The position numbers and the translations under genes were made by a program. Below are positions 15,455 through 24,752 of a DNA stretch of 26,542 bases, piece by piece. Below the pieces are notes generated by a model that was not told where the DNA came from, did not search any database, and worked only from the letters and a program-made list of their open reading frames with translations. Numbering within the stretch: position 1 is the stretch's first letter; every line of letters starts with the position of its first letter. Source of the DNA: an uncultured Anaerolineae bacterium (lineage in GTDB: Bacteria; Chloroflexota; Anaerolineae; Anaerolineales; Villigracilaceae); contig CAINXK010000472.1 in the NCBI GenBank assembly GCA_903854805.1, positions 1 to 26,542 on the forward strand, read 5' to 3'.

Positions 15455-16621
15455 ATGCGACTGAAACTTCTTTTACCAGATGTAAAAATTGGCCAATTTG
15501 CGCAGCCAAAAAAGTGTTCATCCCCGGGCTGCCCAGGAATGGCTTTTTACCCACGACAAATAGTGGTGAAGAAAATTGTGGATACAAAATACGCTGAAGT
15601 ATTTGCATGGCGGTATCAATGTGCAAAGTGCGGCTGCACCTTCCGGGTATATCCAGTAGGCGTGAACAACCAACAAATATCGATGCGCGTGCTTGGCATG
15701 GCGGTCATGTTTTACATTTTAGGTCTGAGTTACGGTGCAGTGGAACTTGTTTTGGGTAGTCTCGGAGTAGGTATCGGTAAGACGAGTGTATATCGTGCTG
15801 TTCAATTTGCGCCAAAAAAAGTGCCTGGGATGAAACAAAAGAGCCTATTGACTGGTTACAAAACAAAAGCAGTCGGAGCAGATGTTACGAGCGTACGCTG
15901 TGGTGGAAAATGGTTACATGTTGGGATCAGTGTAGATGCTGTAAATGGAATGGTGTTGAGTATAGATAAATTACCGGGAGAAGATGCTGAACAATTGAAA
16001 GCTTGGCTCGAGCCGATTTTAGATGCCGTGGACGCGGATATTTTGGTAACAGATGATGCTGACGGCTTTAAGAAAGTCAGCGATGAAACCGGATGTTCTC
16101 ATCAAGTCTGCAAAAGCCATGTTGGTCGGAACACCGATGCCCTGGTTGACGAACTGACTGCCTTGATTGCTGCAAATCAAGATCATTCTTTAGAAACTAT
16201 CGGCATTACGACGGAACAAGCTATCAGTGATTTGACCAAACTAAGAGAGATGATCCACTCTCGCATTCCTGATGAACAACCCTTGCTTGAAGAAATGTAT
16301 TTGCGTTATGCCAAAGCCCGGAAACCAGGAAAAGGGAGAAAATATGATGTCGCTTACCGCATGCGAAACTTGTTTATGGATCGTTGGAATCTCTGGCCGC
16401 GCCTAACATTTTATCGAACGTGGAAGGATGAATATGGATACAGGATGATAGACGGCACGAACAACCACTGTGAACGGAGTATCGGTTGGTGGATCAAGGA
16501 ACGTTACCGCCCTATGCGAGGTTATAAGCGTGAGCAGTCTGCGATAAATGTCAGCCGCCTGATTGCCTTTGCTGGTTCACATTTATCGCGTGGTTTGAAG
16601 TTGGCAGATTTGCTCGCTTAG
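15455..16621 (+). CDS. DDE transposase with N-terminal zinc ribbon
   Basis: A 388-residue, apparently intact transposase. Cysteines C21, C26, C56, C59 and C61 form a zinc-ribbon-like start (CAKCGCTF). A helix-turn-helix-like segment follows at about 100-118 (LGVGIGKTSVYRAV). The DDE residues fit D143 (GADVTSV), D200 or D201 (LVTDDADGF) and E340 (TNNHCERSIGWW), with the late basic stretch IKERYRPMRGYKREQS. I do not assign a named IS family. It is full length without internal stops, in contrast to the IS630 remnant, so this insertion is probably recent. Its left neighbour is a truncated gene, which fits insertion damage. Confidence 0.8.
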   Translation: MRLKLLLPDVKIGQFAQPKKCSSPGCPGMAFYPRQIVVKKIVDTKYAEVFAWRYQCAKCGCTFRVYPVGVNNQQISMRVLGMAVMFYILGLSYGAVELVLGSLGVGIGKTSVYRAVQFAPKKVPGMKQKSLLTGYKTKAVGADVTSVRCGGKWLHVGISVDAVNGMVLSIDKLPGEDAEQLKAWLEPILDAVDADILVTDDADGFKKVSDETGCSHQVCKSHVGRNTDALVDELTALIAANQDHSLETIGITTEQAISDLTKLREMIHSRIPDEQPLLEEMYLRYAKARKPGKGRKYDVAYRMRNLFMDRWNLWPRLTFYRTWKDEYGYRMIDGTNNHCERSIGWWIKERYRPMRGYKREQSAINVSRLIAFAGSHLSRGLKLADLLA

Positions 16622-16712
16622 ACTTTGCAACAACCGATTCCCTACAGTTGTTTGTCCTTTTCAAATATTACCAATTTTGGAACGACCACGATTTTCTCCA
16701 GGGCCAGGGCTT

Positions 16713-16739
16713 TTGCGGCCTGGCAAGCATTGTTATAAT
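16713..16739 (+). promoter_or_regulatory. Extended -10 promoter of the 16764 gene
   Basis: TGTTATAAT (16731-16739) is a full extended -10 (TGnTATAAT). A weak -35 (TTGCGG, 16713-16718) lies 15 bp upstream, tolerable for an extended -10 promoter. Transcription would start about 16746, just before AGGAGG at 16754-16759. The 16622-16712 part of the gap shows no gene. Confidence 0.6.
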
Positions 16740-16763
16740 TATTCAATCTGAACAGGAGGCGCC

Positions 16764-17180
16764 GTGGAAGCACAAGTAGATATGATCGTCGAGATTGCCA
16801 AAAACCTCGAAAAATTTTTTGGCTGTTCGGGAAAAATGCTCAAACCCTGCCGCGCGACGGTGGCAGCATTTATTGATGAAATCCCAGCGGACAGGCTCGT
16901 CACTACCGAACTTCTCCGAAAAGAACTGGCGCGCAGATACCAGGTCCAGGTGACCTGCCCTTATGACACCCGCATGCTGCTGCAGTCCATCGCCAATGAT
17001 CCCGATGTGCAGGTCGCTTATTGGCGTGTATGTAAAGCAAATGGCGAATTGAATCCCAAGTATCCTGGCGGAATTGACGGACATGCGGCGTTGTTAAAAG
17101 CCGCTGGTTTCAGCATCGAAAGCACCGGAAAAACCAAACGGGTCAAGAATTACAAAGACAGCCTGGTTCACTTTCGCTGA
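16764..17180 (+). CDS. Alkyltransferase-like protein without PCHR motif
   Basis: A 138-residue protein that starts at GTG with AGGAGG 4 nt upstream. The second half follows the DNA-binding part of O6-alkylguanine-DNA alkyltransferases: VTTELLRKELA where the family has its helix-turn-helix, then AYWRVCKANGELNPKYPGG and HAALLKAAGF, matching the family's x-R-V-x-x-x-G-x-L-x-x-x-x-G-G...LL-x-x-E-G end. The family's PCHR active site is replaced by AYWR, so it should not transfer alkyl groups by that cysteine. An alkyltransferase-like DNA lesion-binding role is possible. The N-terminal 50 residues are not recognised. It has its own strong promoter and converges with cysS. Confidence 0.6.
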   Translation: MEAQVDMIVEIAKNLEKFFGCSGKMLKPCRATVAAFIDEIPADRLVTTELLRKELARRYQVQVTCPYDTRMLLQSIANDPDVQVAYWRVCKANGELNPKYPGGIDGHAALLKAAGFSIESTGKTKRVKNYKDSLVHFR

Positions 17181-17202
17181 GTAGCTTAGCCTCAGGCATC
17201 GA

Positions 17203-17217
17203 GAAGCTTTGAGCTTC
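17203..17217 (+). terminator. Short hairpin after the alkyltransferase-like gene
   Basis: GAAGCT-TTG-AGCTTC followed by TTT lies 22 bp past the stop codon. It is short and could act with the stronger hairpin just downstream. Confidence 0.4.
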
Positions 17218-17241
17218 TTTGCACAGCCCGTCATCAGAAAA

Positions 17242-17278
17242 GAAAAACTTCCGAAAGTTCTTTCTCCGGAAGTTTTTC
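17242..17278. terminator. Bidirectional terminator between convergent genes
   Basis: GAAAAACTTCCG (17242-17253) pairs exactly with CGGAAGTTTTTC (17267-17278). The A/T ends of the stem give a T-run when read from either side, and TTTTC continues on the minus strand. It lies between the + strand gene ending at 17180 and cysS ending at 17285. Confidence 0.75.
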
Positions 17279-17284
17279 CTGGTT

Positions 17285-18682
17285 TTATCCCCAGCGCCAG
17301 CTGGTGCCTTCTTTACTGTCCTCAATGGTCACGCCCAGCTCTTTCAAACGGTCGCGAATCAGGTCAGAAAGTGGCCAGAGCTTCTGTTTTCTGACTTCGC
17401 TGCGCACTTCCACCAGCAGGCCGATGAACTTATCTGCGCCTTCTGAGCCTGTTTTTTCACTCAATCTCAAACCAAAGACATGGGCCAGCTCACGCAGAGT
17501 TTCCTGCGCTGATTTTAACTGCATGGCGTCGGCACCTGCATCCCTGGCAGTGTTGATGGCGCGAACCAGCTCAAACAGGATGCCCAGTGCGCCGGCTGTG
17601 TTGAAATCATCATCCATGGCGGTTAAAAAGCCGTTTTGGGTCAATTCTATCTGTGCCGAAAGCGCGTTCAAAGCCCCCACCGCTGCAGGTCCGGCTTTAT
17701 CTGGCGCCGGGCGCAGGGCTGATTTTATGCGTTCCAGACCCTTTTCGGCACCGTCAAGAGTCTCATCGTTAAACATCAGCGGAGCGCGGTAACTGCCATT
17801 CAGCACCAGCATACGCATCACGTCTGCATCGCGCCTGGTCAGGAATTCCTTGATGCTGATAATGTTGCCGAGCGATTTGGACATTTTTTCGCCGCCGAGC
17901 TGCAGCATGCCGTTATGCATCCAGTAGCGTGCGAATTGTTTGCCAGTAAAAGATTCCGATTGGGCGATTTCGTTCTCATGGTGAGGGAAAATTAGGTCAT
18001 TTCCACCACCATGGATATCGATTTGTTCACCAAGTTCGGCCAGGTTCATGGCAGAGCATTCAATGTGCCAGCCTGGACGGCCTTTGCCCCAGGGGCTATC
18101 CCACGAAGGTTCGCCTGGTTTGGCGGCCTTCCAGAGCGCAAAATCCATCGGATGTTCCTTCAGTTCTTCAATCTCGATGCGCGCTCCAGCCTGCATGTCA
18201 TCCAGCTTGCGGGCGGAGAGCTTTCCGTAGTCATCGTCGTGTGAAACTCGAAAATATACATCTCCGTTTGAAGCGGCGTAGGCATAGCCTTTATCGATCA
18301 GACCTTTGACGAAGTCGATGATCTGCGGCATGGTCTTGCTGACCCGCGGTTTGGCAGTTGCCGGCTGGATATTCAAATCGGTTAGATTCTGATCAAAATC
18401 TTCAATGTAACGCTGTGACAGCACAAATGGGTCTATGCCCATCTGGTTGGCGCGGTTGATAATTTTGTCGTCGACATCCGTATAATTCATAACGTGCCTG
18501 ACGTTATAGCCACGGTGTTCCAGGTAGCGCCGGACAATATCGAAGACCAGGGCTGACATGGCATGTCCGACGTGAGCGTCGTTATAAACGGTTGGACCGC
18601 AGACATACATCTTGACGACACCAGGTTCGAGTGTCTGCAGGTCTTCTTTTTTACGAGTGAGTGTATTGTAAAGACGGATCAT
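17285..18682 (-). CDS. cysS: Cysteinyl-tRNA synthetase
   Basis: A 465-residue class I aminoacyl-tRNA synthetase that charges tRNA-Cys. The HIGH-type motif is HVGH (37-40) and the KMSKS motif is at 266-270. Zinc ligands of the family are visible as C28 ([11 protein letters not shown]), C209 (WHIECSAMN) and the His pair in [13 protein letters not shown] (234-235). The C-terminal helical domain has the normal length. The start at 18682 is chosen over a longer in-frame start because GGAGAG precedes it and [10 protein letters not shown] is the family's usual beginning. It lies downstream of the PIN/TRAM gene on the same strand, behind that gene's terminator. Confidence 0.97.
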   Translation of the reverse strand: MIRLYNTLTRKKEDLQTLEPGVVKMYVCGPTVYNDAHVGHAMSALVFDIVRRYLEHRGYNVRHVMNYTDVDDKIINRANQMGIDPFVLSQRYIEDFDQNLTDLNIQPATAKPRVSKTMPQIIDFVKGLIDKGYAYAASNGDVYFRVSHDDDYGKLSARKLDDMQAGARIEIEELKEHPMDFALWKAAKPGEPSWDSPWGKGRPGWHIECSAMNLAELGEQIDIHGGGNDLIFPHHENEIAQSESFTGKQFARYWMHNGMLQLGGEKMSKSLGNIISIKEFLTRRDADVMRMLVLNGSYRAPLMFNDETLDGAEKGLERIKSALRPAPDKAGPAAVGALNALSAQIELTQNGFLTAMDDDFNTAGALGILFELVRAINTARDAGADAMQLKSAQETLRELAHVFGLRLSEKTGSEGADKFIGLLVEVRSEVRKQKLWPLSDLIRDRLKELGVTIEDSKEGTSWRWG

Positions 18683-18730
18683 GATTTCTCTCCTGATAAA
18701 GTGAATTATAAACCAGAGCATGGATGAGGA

Positions 18731-18768
18731 CAAAAATAAAAAAGGCGCGGTTACCTTTCAACCGCGCC
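18731..18768 (-). terminator. Intrinsic terminator of the PIN/TRAM gene
   Basis: Read on the minus strand, GGCGCGGTT and AACCGCGCC form a 9-bp GC-rich stem (18744-18752 with 18760-18768) with a 7-nt loop, followed by TTTTTTATTTTTG. This is a textbook terminator 45 bp past the stop codon. It implies that cysS needs its own promoter or read-through. Confidence 0.88.
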
Positions 18769-18813
18769 CTTACCGAATCAAGAAAAAAGTTGGCGGCGCC
18801 AGATCCCCGGATA

Positions 18814-19878
18814 CTAATCTTCTGGCTTGGCAAAAATCATGCGACCAGCGGCGGTCTGAAGCACTTTTGTGACATTAACTACCCTGGTCTGCCCAATATA
18901 GCGGTTACCGCCTTCCACAACCACCATCGTGCCATCGTCCATATAACCAACGCCCTGGTTCATTTCTTTGCCTTCCTGGATGATGGCAATACCCATGTTT
19001 TCGCCGGGCAGAACGACTGATTTGACCGCATTGGCGAGCTCATTGATATTCAGGATGGATACACCCTGCAATTCGGCCACGCGATTCAGGTTATAGTCAT
19101 TGGTCAGGATTGGACATTTGAGTTGGCGGGCCAGGATGACGAGTTTGTCGTCCACTTCACGCACGCCTTCCACATCGATATCGCTGATGCGCACACTCAC
19201 GGCTGAAACTTTTTGTAGTTCAGAGAGAACTTCCATGCCGCGTCGTCCACGCTGCCGGCGCAAGCTATCGGCAGAATCAGCAATATACTGCAGTTCGTTT
19301 AATACAAAGCGTGGAATTAGCAGCGTGCCTGGCAGAAAACCCGTCTTGGCAATATCTGAAACCCGCCCGTCAATGATGACACTTGTGTCGAGTAAAATGG
19401 TGCGTGAACCCTGGCCCCAGGCATTGTTGACCGGTGAAACACTTTCGCCGCCACGGTTACTTACCGTCCCGATCACAGCCATGATATCCGCCTGGCGCAT
19501 CACGAACAACGCCACGCCGAAATATCCAAACAGCAGAACTGCCAGAAATGGTAGGACATTTCCCAGTGGATCGGGCAGCCTGGAGAGTGGAAAGGTCAAC
19601 AGGGCAGCGACCAGCAAACCCGCCACTAATCCGCTTAACCCGGCCAGCAAGTTTTCTGCCGAAATTCGCACCAACATTCTGCGTAGAGCCCGCATTGGCA
19701 GTGTAGTGAAGTATGGCGTTCCAATCAAGCCGAACAGGGCGCCCACGGTGCCAAGACCAAATGTATATGTCCAAACTTGTTCTGCGGCATTTGTGCTTCC
19801 AAACCAGAACCCCCAATAACCAGTCATTATTCCAAATACGAACATTCCAATTATACGAATAAAAAAATTAATGCTCAT
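18814..19878 (-). CDS. Membrane PIN/TRAM-domain protein (YacL family)
   Basis: A 354-residue protein with three parts. Residues 1-130 hold about four membrane helices. A PIN nuclease-like domain (about 160-280) has the acidic residues D164 (ILLDTSVIIDGR), D243/D244 (VREVDDKLVI) and D261 (LTNDYNLN). A TRAM domain (about 285-350, ending VVNVTKVLQTAAGRMIFAK) is a likely RNA-binding fold. PilT-N-terminus/TRAM proteins of the YacL type are common in Gram-positive bacteria and Chloroflexota, often next to cysS or isoprenoid genes; their substrate is not established. AGGAG lies 6 nt before the ATG. It is divergent from moaA. Confidence 0.9.
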   Translation of the reverse strand: MSINFFIRIIGMFVFGIMTGYWGFWFGSTNAAEQVWTYTFGLGTVGALFGLIGTPYFTTLPMRALRRMLVRISAENLLAGLSGLVAGLLVAALLTFPLSRLPDPLGNVLPFLAVLLFGYFGVALFVMRQADIMAVIGTVSNRGGESVSPVNNAWGQGSRTILLDTSVIIDGRVSDIAKTGFLPGTLLIPRFVLNELQYIADSADSLRRQRGRRGMEVLSELQKVSAVSVRISDIDVEGVREVDDKLVILARQLKCPILTNDYNLNRVAELQGVSILNINELANAVKSVVLPGENMGIAIIQEGKEMNQGVGYMDDGTMVVVEGGNRYIGQTRVVNVTKVLQTAAGRMIFAKPED

Positions 19879-20070
19879 AACACTCCTTCTGAGGCCAAGG
19901 CAATATCCCAGAAAGAATTCCTTCCGGCCAGCAGTAAGGTAAAATGGTTACTCTGGTTGAGATAATTGCGCGGGCAATAAAAAAATCGAATAATTACATT
20001 ATCATGATAGCATGCCCATGCAATTGCGTCAATTATTGGCGCAATTCTCTTCTAAATTTCTAATAATGAA

Positions 20071-20102
20071 GGTTGTATAATTGCACACTTACCGGTACAA
20101 CC
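20071..20102 (+). promoter_or_regulatory. -10 box and dyad ahead of moaA
   Basis: TATAAT at 20076-20081 is a perfect -10, but no good -35 is found at 17 bp. GGTTGTA (20071-20077) is the complement of TACAACC (20096-20102), so a 7-bp dyad brackets the predicted start of transcription. Another dyad, AATTGCG...CGCAATT, lies at about 20021-20045. These may bind a regulator. The rest of the divergent gap 19879-20070 shows nothing clear. Confidence 0.45.
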
Positions 20103-20120
20103 TGTACACGAGGTGGCCTG

Positions 20121-21095
20121 ATGGCGCTTGATCGTTTTGGAAGAAACATACACTACTTGCGGATCTCACTGACAGATCATTGCAACTTGCGCTGTATCTA
20201 CTGTATGCCCGAGGATCAGACCTTTCGTCCGAATGCAGAACTGCTGCAGGATGAAGAGATCCTGTTTCTAGCGCGCACGTTTGCAAGTCTTGGTTTTGAT
20301 AAAATCCGCCTCACCGGTGGAGAGCCCACTATCCGGGCCAATGTTGTAGAACTGGTGCGTGGTATCGCAGCAACCCCAGGGATTGCCTCGCTGTCCATGA
20401 CGACGAATGGCGTTCTGCTTTCGCGTCTGGCCAAGCCTTTGAAAGAAGCCGGCCTCCAGCGTGTGAACATCTCAATTGATACGCTCGATCCTGAGAAGTT
20501 CCGTCGCTTGACTCGCTGGGGCAAACTTGACGATGTTTGGAAAGGGATTCTTGCCGCTGAAGAAGTGGGTCTTGCACCAGTTAAACTGAATGCCGTGGTG
20601 GTCAAGGGTTACAATGAAGATGACGTAATTGACCTGGCGGCCCTGACGATTGATCGCCCCTGGCAAATGCGTTACATCGAGATGATGCCCTTTGCCGGCG
20701 TGACTGATATCCAGACCCAGCAAATTATCACTGCCGCGCAGATCCAGCAGAAGATTGAAACTGAATTTGGCCCGCTGGAAGCCACCGGGAAATATGATGG
20801 CGAAGCGCGGATTTATCGTATTCGAGGTGGTAAAGGTGAGTTGGGCTTTATCTCATCGGTGACCGTGCCGTTTTGTTCTGCCTGCACCCGTGCCCGCCTG
20901 ACTGCTGATGGTGTTTTGCGTATGTGCCTGCTGCGTGAAAAAGAAATAGACCTGCTAACGCCCATGCGCAATGGTGCCAGCGAAGACGATCTGCGCACGT
21001 TGATCCTGGATGGTATTTGGAACAAACCCTGGGGTCACGGTCTCGATCAAGGTCTTATTCCGCTAAACCGTGTCATGAATCAGATTGGTGGTTAA
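20121..21095 (+). CDS. moaA: GTP 3',8-cyclase MoaA (molybdopterin synthesis)
   Basis: A 324-residue radical SAM enzyme that converts GTP into the first intermediate of molybdenum cofactor. The radical SAM cluster is C21-x3-C25-x2-C28 (CNLRCIYC). The second 4Fe-4S site specific to MoaA is C252-x2-C255-x13-C269 (CSACTRARLTADGVLRMC), with the GTP-contacting arginines between. The protein ends in the Gly-Gly tail (MNQIGG) needed for activity in the family. The start at 20121 follows GAGGTGG and precedes LDRFGR, the usual beginning. No moaC, moaE or mog gene is next to it; instead a HAD gene follows directly. Confidence 0.95.
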   Translation: MALDRFGRNIHYLRISLTDHCNLRCIYCMPEDQTFRPNAELLQDEEILFLARTFASLGFDKIRLTGGEPTIRANVVELVRGIAATPGIASLSMTTNGVLLSRLAKPLKEAGLQRVNISIDTLDPEKFRRLTRWGKLDDVWKGILAAEEVGLAPVKLNAVVVKGYNEDDVIDLAALTIDRPWQMRYIEMMPFAGVTDIQTQQIITAAQIQQKIETEFGPLEATGKYDGEARIYRIRGGKGELGFISSVTVPFCSACTRARLTADGVLRMCLLREKEIDLLTPMRNGASEDDLRTLILDGIWNKPWGHGLDQGLIPLNRVMNQIGG

Positions 21096-21102
21096 AAGTA
21101 GC

Positions 21103-21816
21103 ATGGTAATCCGAGCAATTTTTTATGATCTTGACGGCACCTTGAGATTGAGTGCGCCCGAAGGTTGGCATGTCTTTTCAGATATTGCCAATGAATTGGG
21201 GCTGAACATCCAGCCGGAGGACCGCTTGCGGGCTGCCCGTTGGGAGCATTATTATTTTGCAGAATCCGCAGAGATCCTTTCTGACCAGGTTTCTTTTCAG
21301 GATGGTCCTGCTTTTTGGGTTAATTTTGGTTATCGTCAGTTGATCGTGTTGGGCGCGAGCCCCCAACAAGCGGTTGAGCTCGCCCCTGTGCTGCACCAGC
21401 ATATGAATGACAGATATCGTCCGGTAGATATCATCCCCGCAGATCTTATTGAAACGCTTAATATACTCAAGAGCCAGGGCTATATTCTGGGGGTCCTTTC
21501 TAATCGGCGCGAGTCTTTTTCGGAATACCTGGCAGAGCTCGGGTTGAGTGAATTTTTCAGCCTGGTAGTTTATGCAGGTGAAGCTGGTTCATTAAAGCCC
21601 AATCCGGGTGTCTTTCATTATTTGTTGGAAAAGGCCGGGGTTTCAGCGCAAGAATCCATCTATATCGGAGATAATTATTATGCCGATGTCGTTGGCTCCC
21701 GAAGGGCAGGCATGTCTCCAGTTTTATTGGATTTCAACGGCCTGTTTGTCGATCCTGATTGCCCGGTCATCAAGACGCACAGCCAAATCTTCCAATACCT
21801 TGAACGGAGGCGTTGA
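21103..21816 (+). CDS. HAD-superfamily hydrolase
   Basis: A 237-residue phosphatase-like protein. Motif I is D9-x-D11-G-T (FYDLDGTL), motif II GVLSNR, motif III the Lys of SLKPNPGVF, and motif IV IGDNYYADVVGSRRAG. The cap between motifs I and II is helical, as in the phosphoglycolate phosphatase/Gph-like group. Substrate unknown. ATG 21103 lies 7 bp past moaA. A TTG at 21085 would overlap moaA and is less likely. Its stop overlaps the next start by one base (TGATG), so the three genes are likely co-transcribed. Confidence 0.88.
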   Translation: MVIRAIFYDLDGTLRLSAPEGWHVFSDIANELGLNIQPEDRLRAARWEHYYFAESAEILSDQVSFQDGPAFWVNFGYRQLIVLGASPQQAVELAPVLHQHMNDRYRPVDIIPADLIETLNILKSQGYILGVLSNRRESFSEYLAELGLSEFFSLVVYAGEAGSLKPNPGVFHYLLEKAGVSAQESIYIGDNYYADVVGSRRAGMSPVLLDFNGLFVDPDCPVIKTHSQIFQYLERRR

Positions 21817-23165
21817 TGGCCTGGGAGCGAAAGGTAAGCCGCACTGTACGTGTTCGCAATGAGCAGACAGTTGGGCAGTTGGCGCGCCTGTTGGTTTCCA
21901 TTTCGGATGCGGGCGGGGCTGTTGGCGATATTAGCATGCTTACAGAAACATCCCGGCATGTAGTTCGTGATATCACTATTTATACCGATGATCTTGGCCA
22001 GTTCGAGTCTGTTCTGGAGGCCATGCGCGCGAATGAGGGCACTGTCATCGTGGATGTGCGCGATGAAGTTCTGGAACTGCATCTTAAGGGCAAGATCGCG
22101 ATTCGTTCGCGTTATCCGATTGATTCACTGGCTACTCTCCGCAAAGTCTACACCCCGGGCGTGGCAGAAGTTTGTCTAAAAATTGCAAAGAACCCTTCTT
22201 TTGCGCGTTTGTACACATCCACCAGCCATATGGTGGCTATCGTTACAGATGGCACGGCTGTACTTGGCCTGGGTGATATTGGCCCGTTGGCAGGGATGCC
22301 GGTTATGGAAGGGAAAGCCATGTTGATGGAAACGCTGGTGGGGCTTTCTGGTATTCCAATCTTACTGAGCACCAAGGATCCGGACCAAATCGTTGAAACA
22401 ATTGTAAACATCGCTTCGACGTTTGCTGCCATTCAGTTGGAAGATATTTCAGCGCCGCGCTGTTTTGAAATTGAAGAGCGACTACAAAAACGCCTGGATA
22501 TTCCTGTGATGCATGATGATCAGCACGGTACGGCGGTTGTTACTACTGCGGCACTGATGGTTATCTCACGGCGGACTGGGATTTATCTTTCCAGCGCAAA
22601 GATCGGTCAGATTGGTTTGGGGGCAGCGGGTTTTGCCACGGCTAACATGCTCATGCGCCTGACGGGCAATCCTGTTTTTGGTGCAGACTTGAATCCTGAA
22701 GCCCTTAAGCGCCTCGAAACATTCGGCGGGCGGTCCTCAAGTTTACGTGAGATCATGGCCAATTGCGATATTGTCATCGCAACCACGGGTGTCTCCGGGC
22801 TGATCAAGCCGGAAATGGTGCGAAAAGGTCAGATTATCCTGGCTCTCTCCAATCCCAATCCCGAAATTGATCCGGAAGTGGCGCTCATGTCTGGGGCGGC
22901 TTTTGCTGCTGACGGCAAATCGGTCAACAATGTGCTTGGTTTCCCCGGGATTTTCCGCGGCGCGGTGGATGCAAATGCGCCGCGCATTACCAATGAGATG
23001 CTGTTGGCGGCTGCGCAGACGATTGCGGATATGGCCCCGCCCGGCGAGCTTGTGCCGAATGCCCTGGATAAAAAAGTCCATCTGGCAGTGGCGCGCGCGG
23101 TTGCCCAGAAGGCCATCGATCAGGGTATTGCCAGGGCTGATTACGTGCCTTACCTGGAAGAGTAG
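21816..23165 (+). CDS. NAD(P)-dependent malic enzyme with N-terminal ACT domain
   Basis: A 449-residue enzyme that decarboxylates malate to pyruvate, reducing NAD or NADP. An ACT-like regulatory domain (about 8-85, [24 protein letters not shown]) precedes the catalytic body. Catalytic residues fit Y112 ([12 protein letters not shown]) and K167 ([11 protein letters not shown]), with metal-binding [13 protein letters not shown] and the DDQHGTA motif. The nucleotide site is [13 protein letters not shown] lies 5 nt before the ATG. ACT domains often bind amino acids, so allosteric control is plausible but not shown. It is the last gene of the moaA unit. Confidence 0.94.
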   Translation: MAWERKVSRTVRVRNEQTVGQLARLLVSISDAGGAVGDISMLTETSRHVVRDITIYTDDLGQFESVLEAMRANEGTVIVDVRDEVLELHLKGKIAIRSRYPIDSLATLRKVYTPGVAEVCLKIAKNPSFARLYTSTSHMVAIVTDGTAVLGLGDIGPLAGMPVMEGKAMLMETLVGLSGIPILLSTKDPDQIVETIVNIASTFAAIQLEDISAPRCFEIEERLQKRLDIPVMHDDQHGTAVVTTAALMVISRRTGIYLSSAKIGQIGLGAAGFATANMLMRLTGNPVFGADLNPEALKRLETFGGRSSSLREIMANCDIVIATTGVSGLIKPEMVRKGQIILALSNPNPEIDPEVALMSGAAFAADGKSVNNVLGFPGIFRGAVDANAPRITNEMLLAAAQTIADMAPPGELVPNALDKKVHLAVARAVAQKAIDQGIARADYVPYLEE

Positions 23166-23344
23166 ACTGGTATTCAGAAAAGCCGGAATAGTGCATAGAG
23201 GTCAAGAGTAGGTTGGGCTTTGCGCGCTCTTCGTTCCTGGTAGGTTGTTATTTTTGGGCTGTGTTGCTCAAAATAACCACAAAAATCTCTTCCACAACCT
23301 GTTTTACAGAAAAAACTGTAGTCATTGTTGACGTAAAAAAGATC

Positions 23345-23372
23345 AACGGGCAGCCTCGCGAGGCTGCCCGTT
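23345..23372. terminator. Bidirectional terminator, 14-bp perfect palindrome
   Basis: AACGGGCAGCCTCG at 23345-23358 is followed directly by its exact complement. On the minus strand GATCTTTTTT follows, so it is a good terminator for the aminotransferase gene. Plus-strand T content is weaker. The gap 23166-23344 holds no gene. Confidence 0.8.
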
Positions 23373-23414
23373 CTGGTTTCATTTCCTGGCTGTTCTGGCG
23401 AACAGGGTCCTTGG

Positions 23415-24650
23415 TTAATTATGCGTAGCGCTGGCTTTGACCAGCTCTCGCAGAAGCAATCCCAGGCGCGTCGATCCTTCGCGAATGACATCCGGTGACG
23501 AATATGAAAAATTCAGCCGCATGGTATTCTTTCCGCCGCCATTTGCGTGGAACGCCCCACCCGGGACGAAAGCGACCTTTCTTTCGATGGCTTTTTTGAT
23601 TACTTCTGCACTGTCCATTCCAACTGGCAGTACGCCCCATAGGAACATGCCACCTTGTGGTTTGGTCCAACTGGTGCCGACCGGCCAGATCTCTTCCATC
23701 GTCTCGATCATCACGTCGCGGCGTTCTTTGTACACCTTGCGGATGACCTTGACATGCTCATCCAGAAAACCGCCTTTGCCCACTTCATAAGCCACCATCT
23801 GGTTGAATGTAGCGGTGTGCAGGTCGGCAGCCTGTTTGGTATGTACCAACTTCTTGATAACCTGTTCAGGTGCCACTACCCAGGCCAGGCGAATACCTGG
23901 AGCCAACAGTTTTGAGAAGGTGCTCAAGTAGATGACATTGCCGGTGTATGTGCCGTCATCACCGCGATATTTACTATCAAGATAGACCAGCGAGGGCAAA
24001 TGTTCGCCTTCGTAACGCAGCTGACCATAGGGGTCATCTTCCACGATCGGTACGCCATATTTATCTGCCAACTCGACGATCCTTTGACGCCGCTCAAGGC
24101 TGAGCGTGGCACCGCTTGGATTCTGGAAATTGGGCAGAACATAGATAAATTTCGGACCGATCCGCAGAGCTTTTTCCAATTCATCCACAATCATGCCGTT
24201 CTCATCCATCGGAACGGTAATATATTGTGCGCCATAGGCATTCCAGGCTTGCAGTGCGCCCAGGTAGCTGGGTGATTCGACTGCAATGTAATCGCCACGG
24301 TTGATAAATAAGCGTCCAATGAAGTCCAACGCCTGTTGAGATCCTGAAGTGATCAGGATGTTCTCGGGTTTCACGTCCACGCTGTATCGAGCGGTATGGC
24401 GTGCGATCATCTGGCGGAGTGGAAGGTAACCCTCTGTGGTGCCATATTGCAGCGCTTGTGCACCGTCATGATCCAATACATAATTACAGGCATCCTTAAA
24501 TTCTTTCAACGGGAACACTTCCGGAGCAGGCAGCCCGCCGCCGAAAGAAATAATATCCGGTTGTTCGGTCAATTTAAGTAATTCGCGAATGACTGAACTA
24601 CCCATCTTTTGCATGCGATGGGCATAACGATATTCCCAAGGTGTCTCCAT
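23415..24650 (-). CDS. Class I PLP aminotransferase (LysN/AAT-like)
   Basis: A 411-residue fold-type I aminotransferase in the 2-aminoadipate/MocR-like group. It opens ISFGGGLPAPEVFP, and has ALQYGTTEGYLPLR, N174 and N177 in PNFQNPSG, D206 and Y208 in EDDPYGQLRY, the Schiff-base lysine K247 (STFSKLLAPGIR) and Arg near the end (TMRLNFSYSS). It lacks an N-terminal DNA-binding domain. Likely substrates are 2-aminoadipate, branched-chain or aromatic amino acids; the sequence does not decide. AGGAG precedes the ATG at 24650. A structured leader lies upstream. Confidence 0.92.
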   Translation of the reverse strand: METPWEYRYAHRMQKMGSSVIRELLKLTEQPDIISFGGGLPAPEVFPLKEFKDACNYVLDHDGAQALQYGTTEGYLPLRQMIARHTARYSVDVKPENILITSGSQQALDFIGRLFINRGDYIAVESPSYLGALQAWNAYGAQYITVPMDENGMIVDELEKALRIGPKFIYVLPNFQNPSGATLSLERRQRIVELADKYGVPIVEDDPYGQLRYEGEHLPSLVYLDSKYRGDDGTYTGNVIYLSTFSKLLAPGIRLAWVVAPEQVIKKLVHTKQAADLHTATFNQMVAYEVGKGGFLDEHVKVIRKVYKERRDVMIETMEEIWPVGTSWTKPQGGMFLWGVLPVGMDSAEVIKKAIERKVAFVPGGAFHANGGGKNTMRLNFSYSSPDVIREGSTRLGLLLRELVKASATHN

Positions 24651-24716
24651 TCAAACTCCTTTAGTGGTGGATTATTGTTGTTATCTCAATGCAGAGCAGG
24701 TTGTTAAGATAAAAAA

Positions 24717-24747
24717 GCCTGATAGGTGTGTATTTCACCCATCAGGC
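24717..24747 (-). terminator. Terminator hairpin in front of aminotransferase gene
   Basis: On the minus strand GCCTGATGGGTG pairs with CACCTATCAGGC (one weak pair) across an 8-nt loop, followed directly by TTTTTT. It is 66 bp before the aminotransferase start. It may simply end the TetR transcript, whose stop is about 285 bp upstream, or act as an attenuator in the aminotransferase leader. Confidence 0.7.
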
Positions 24748-24752
24748 GCAAC

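Noticed and set aside
15401..16640. Terminal inverted repeats for the zinc-ribbon transposase element
   Set aside because: AGTCTAGC on the left and a similar AGTCTAAGC on the right (reverse strand) are too short and irregular to define ends.
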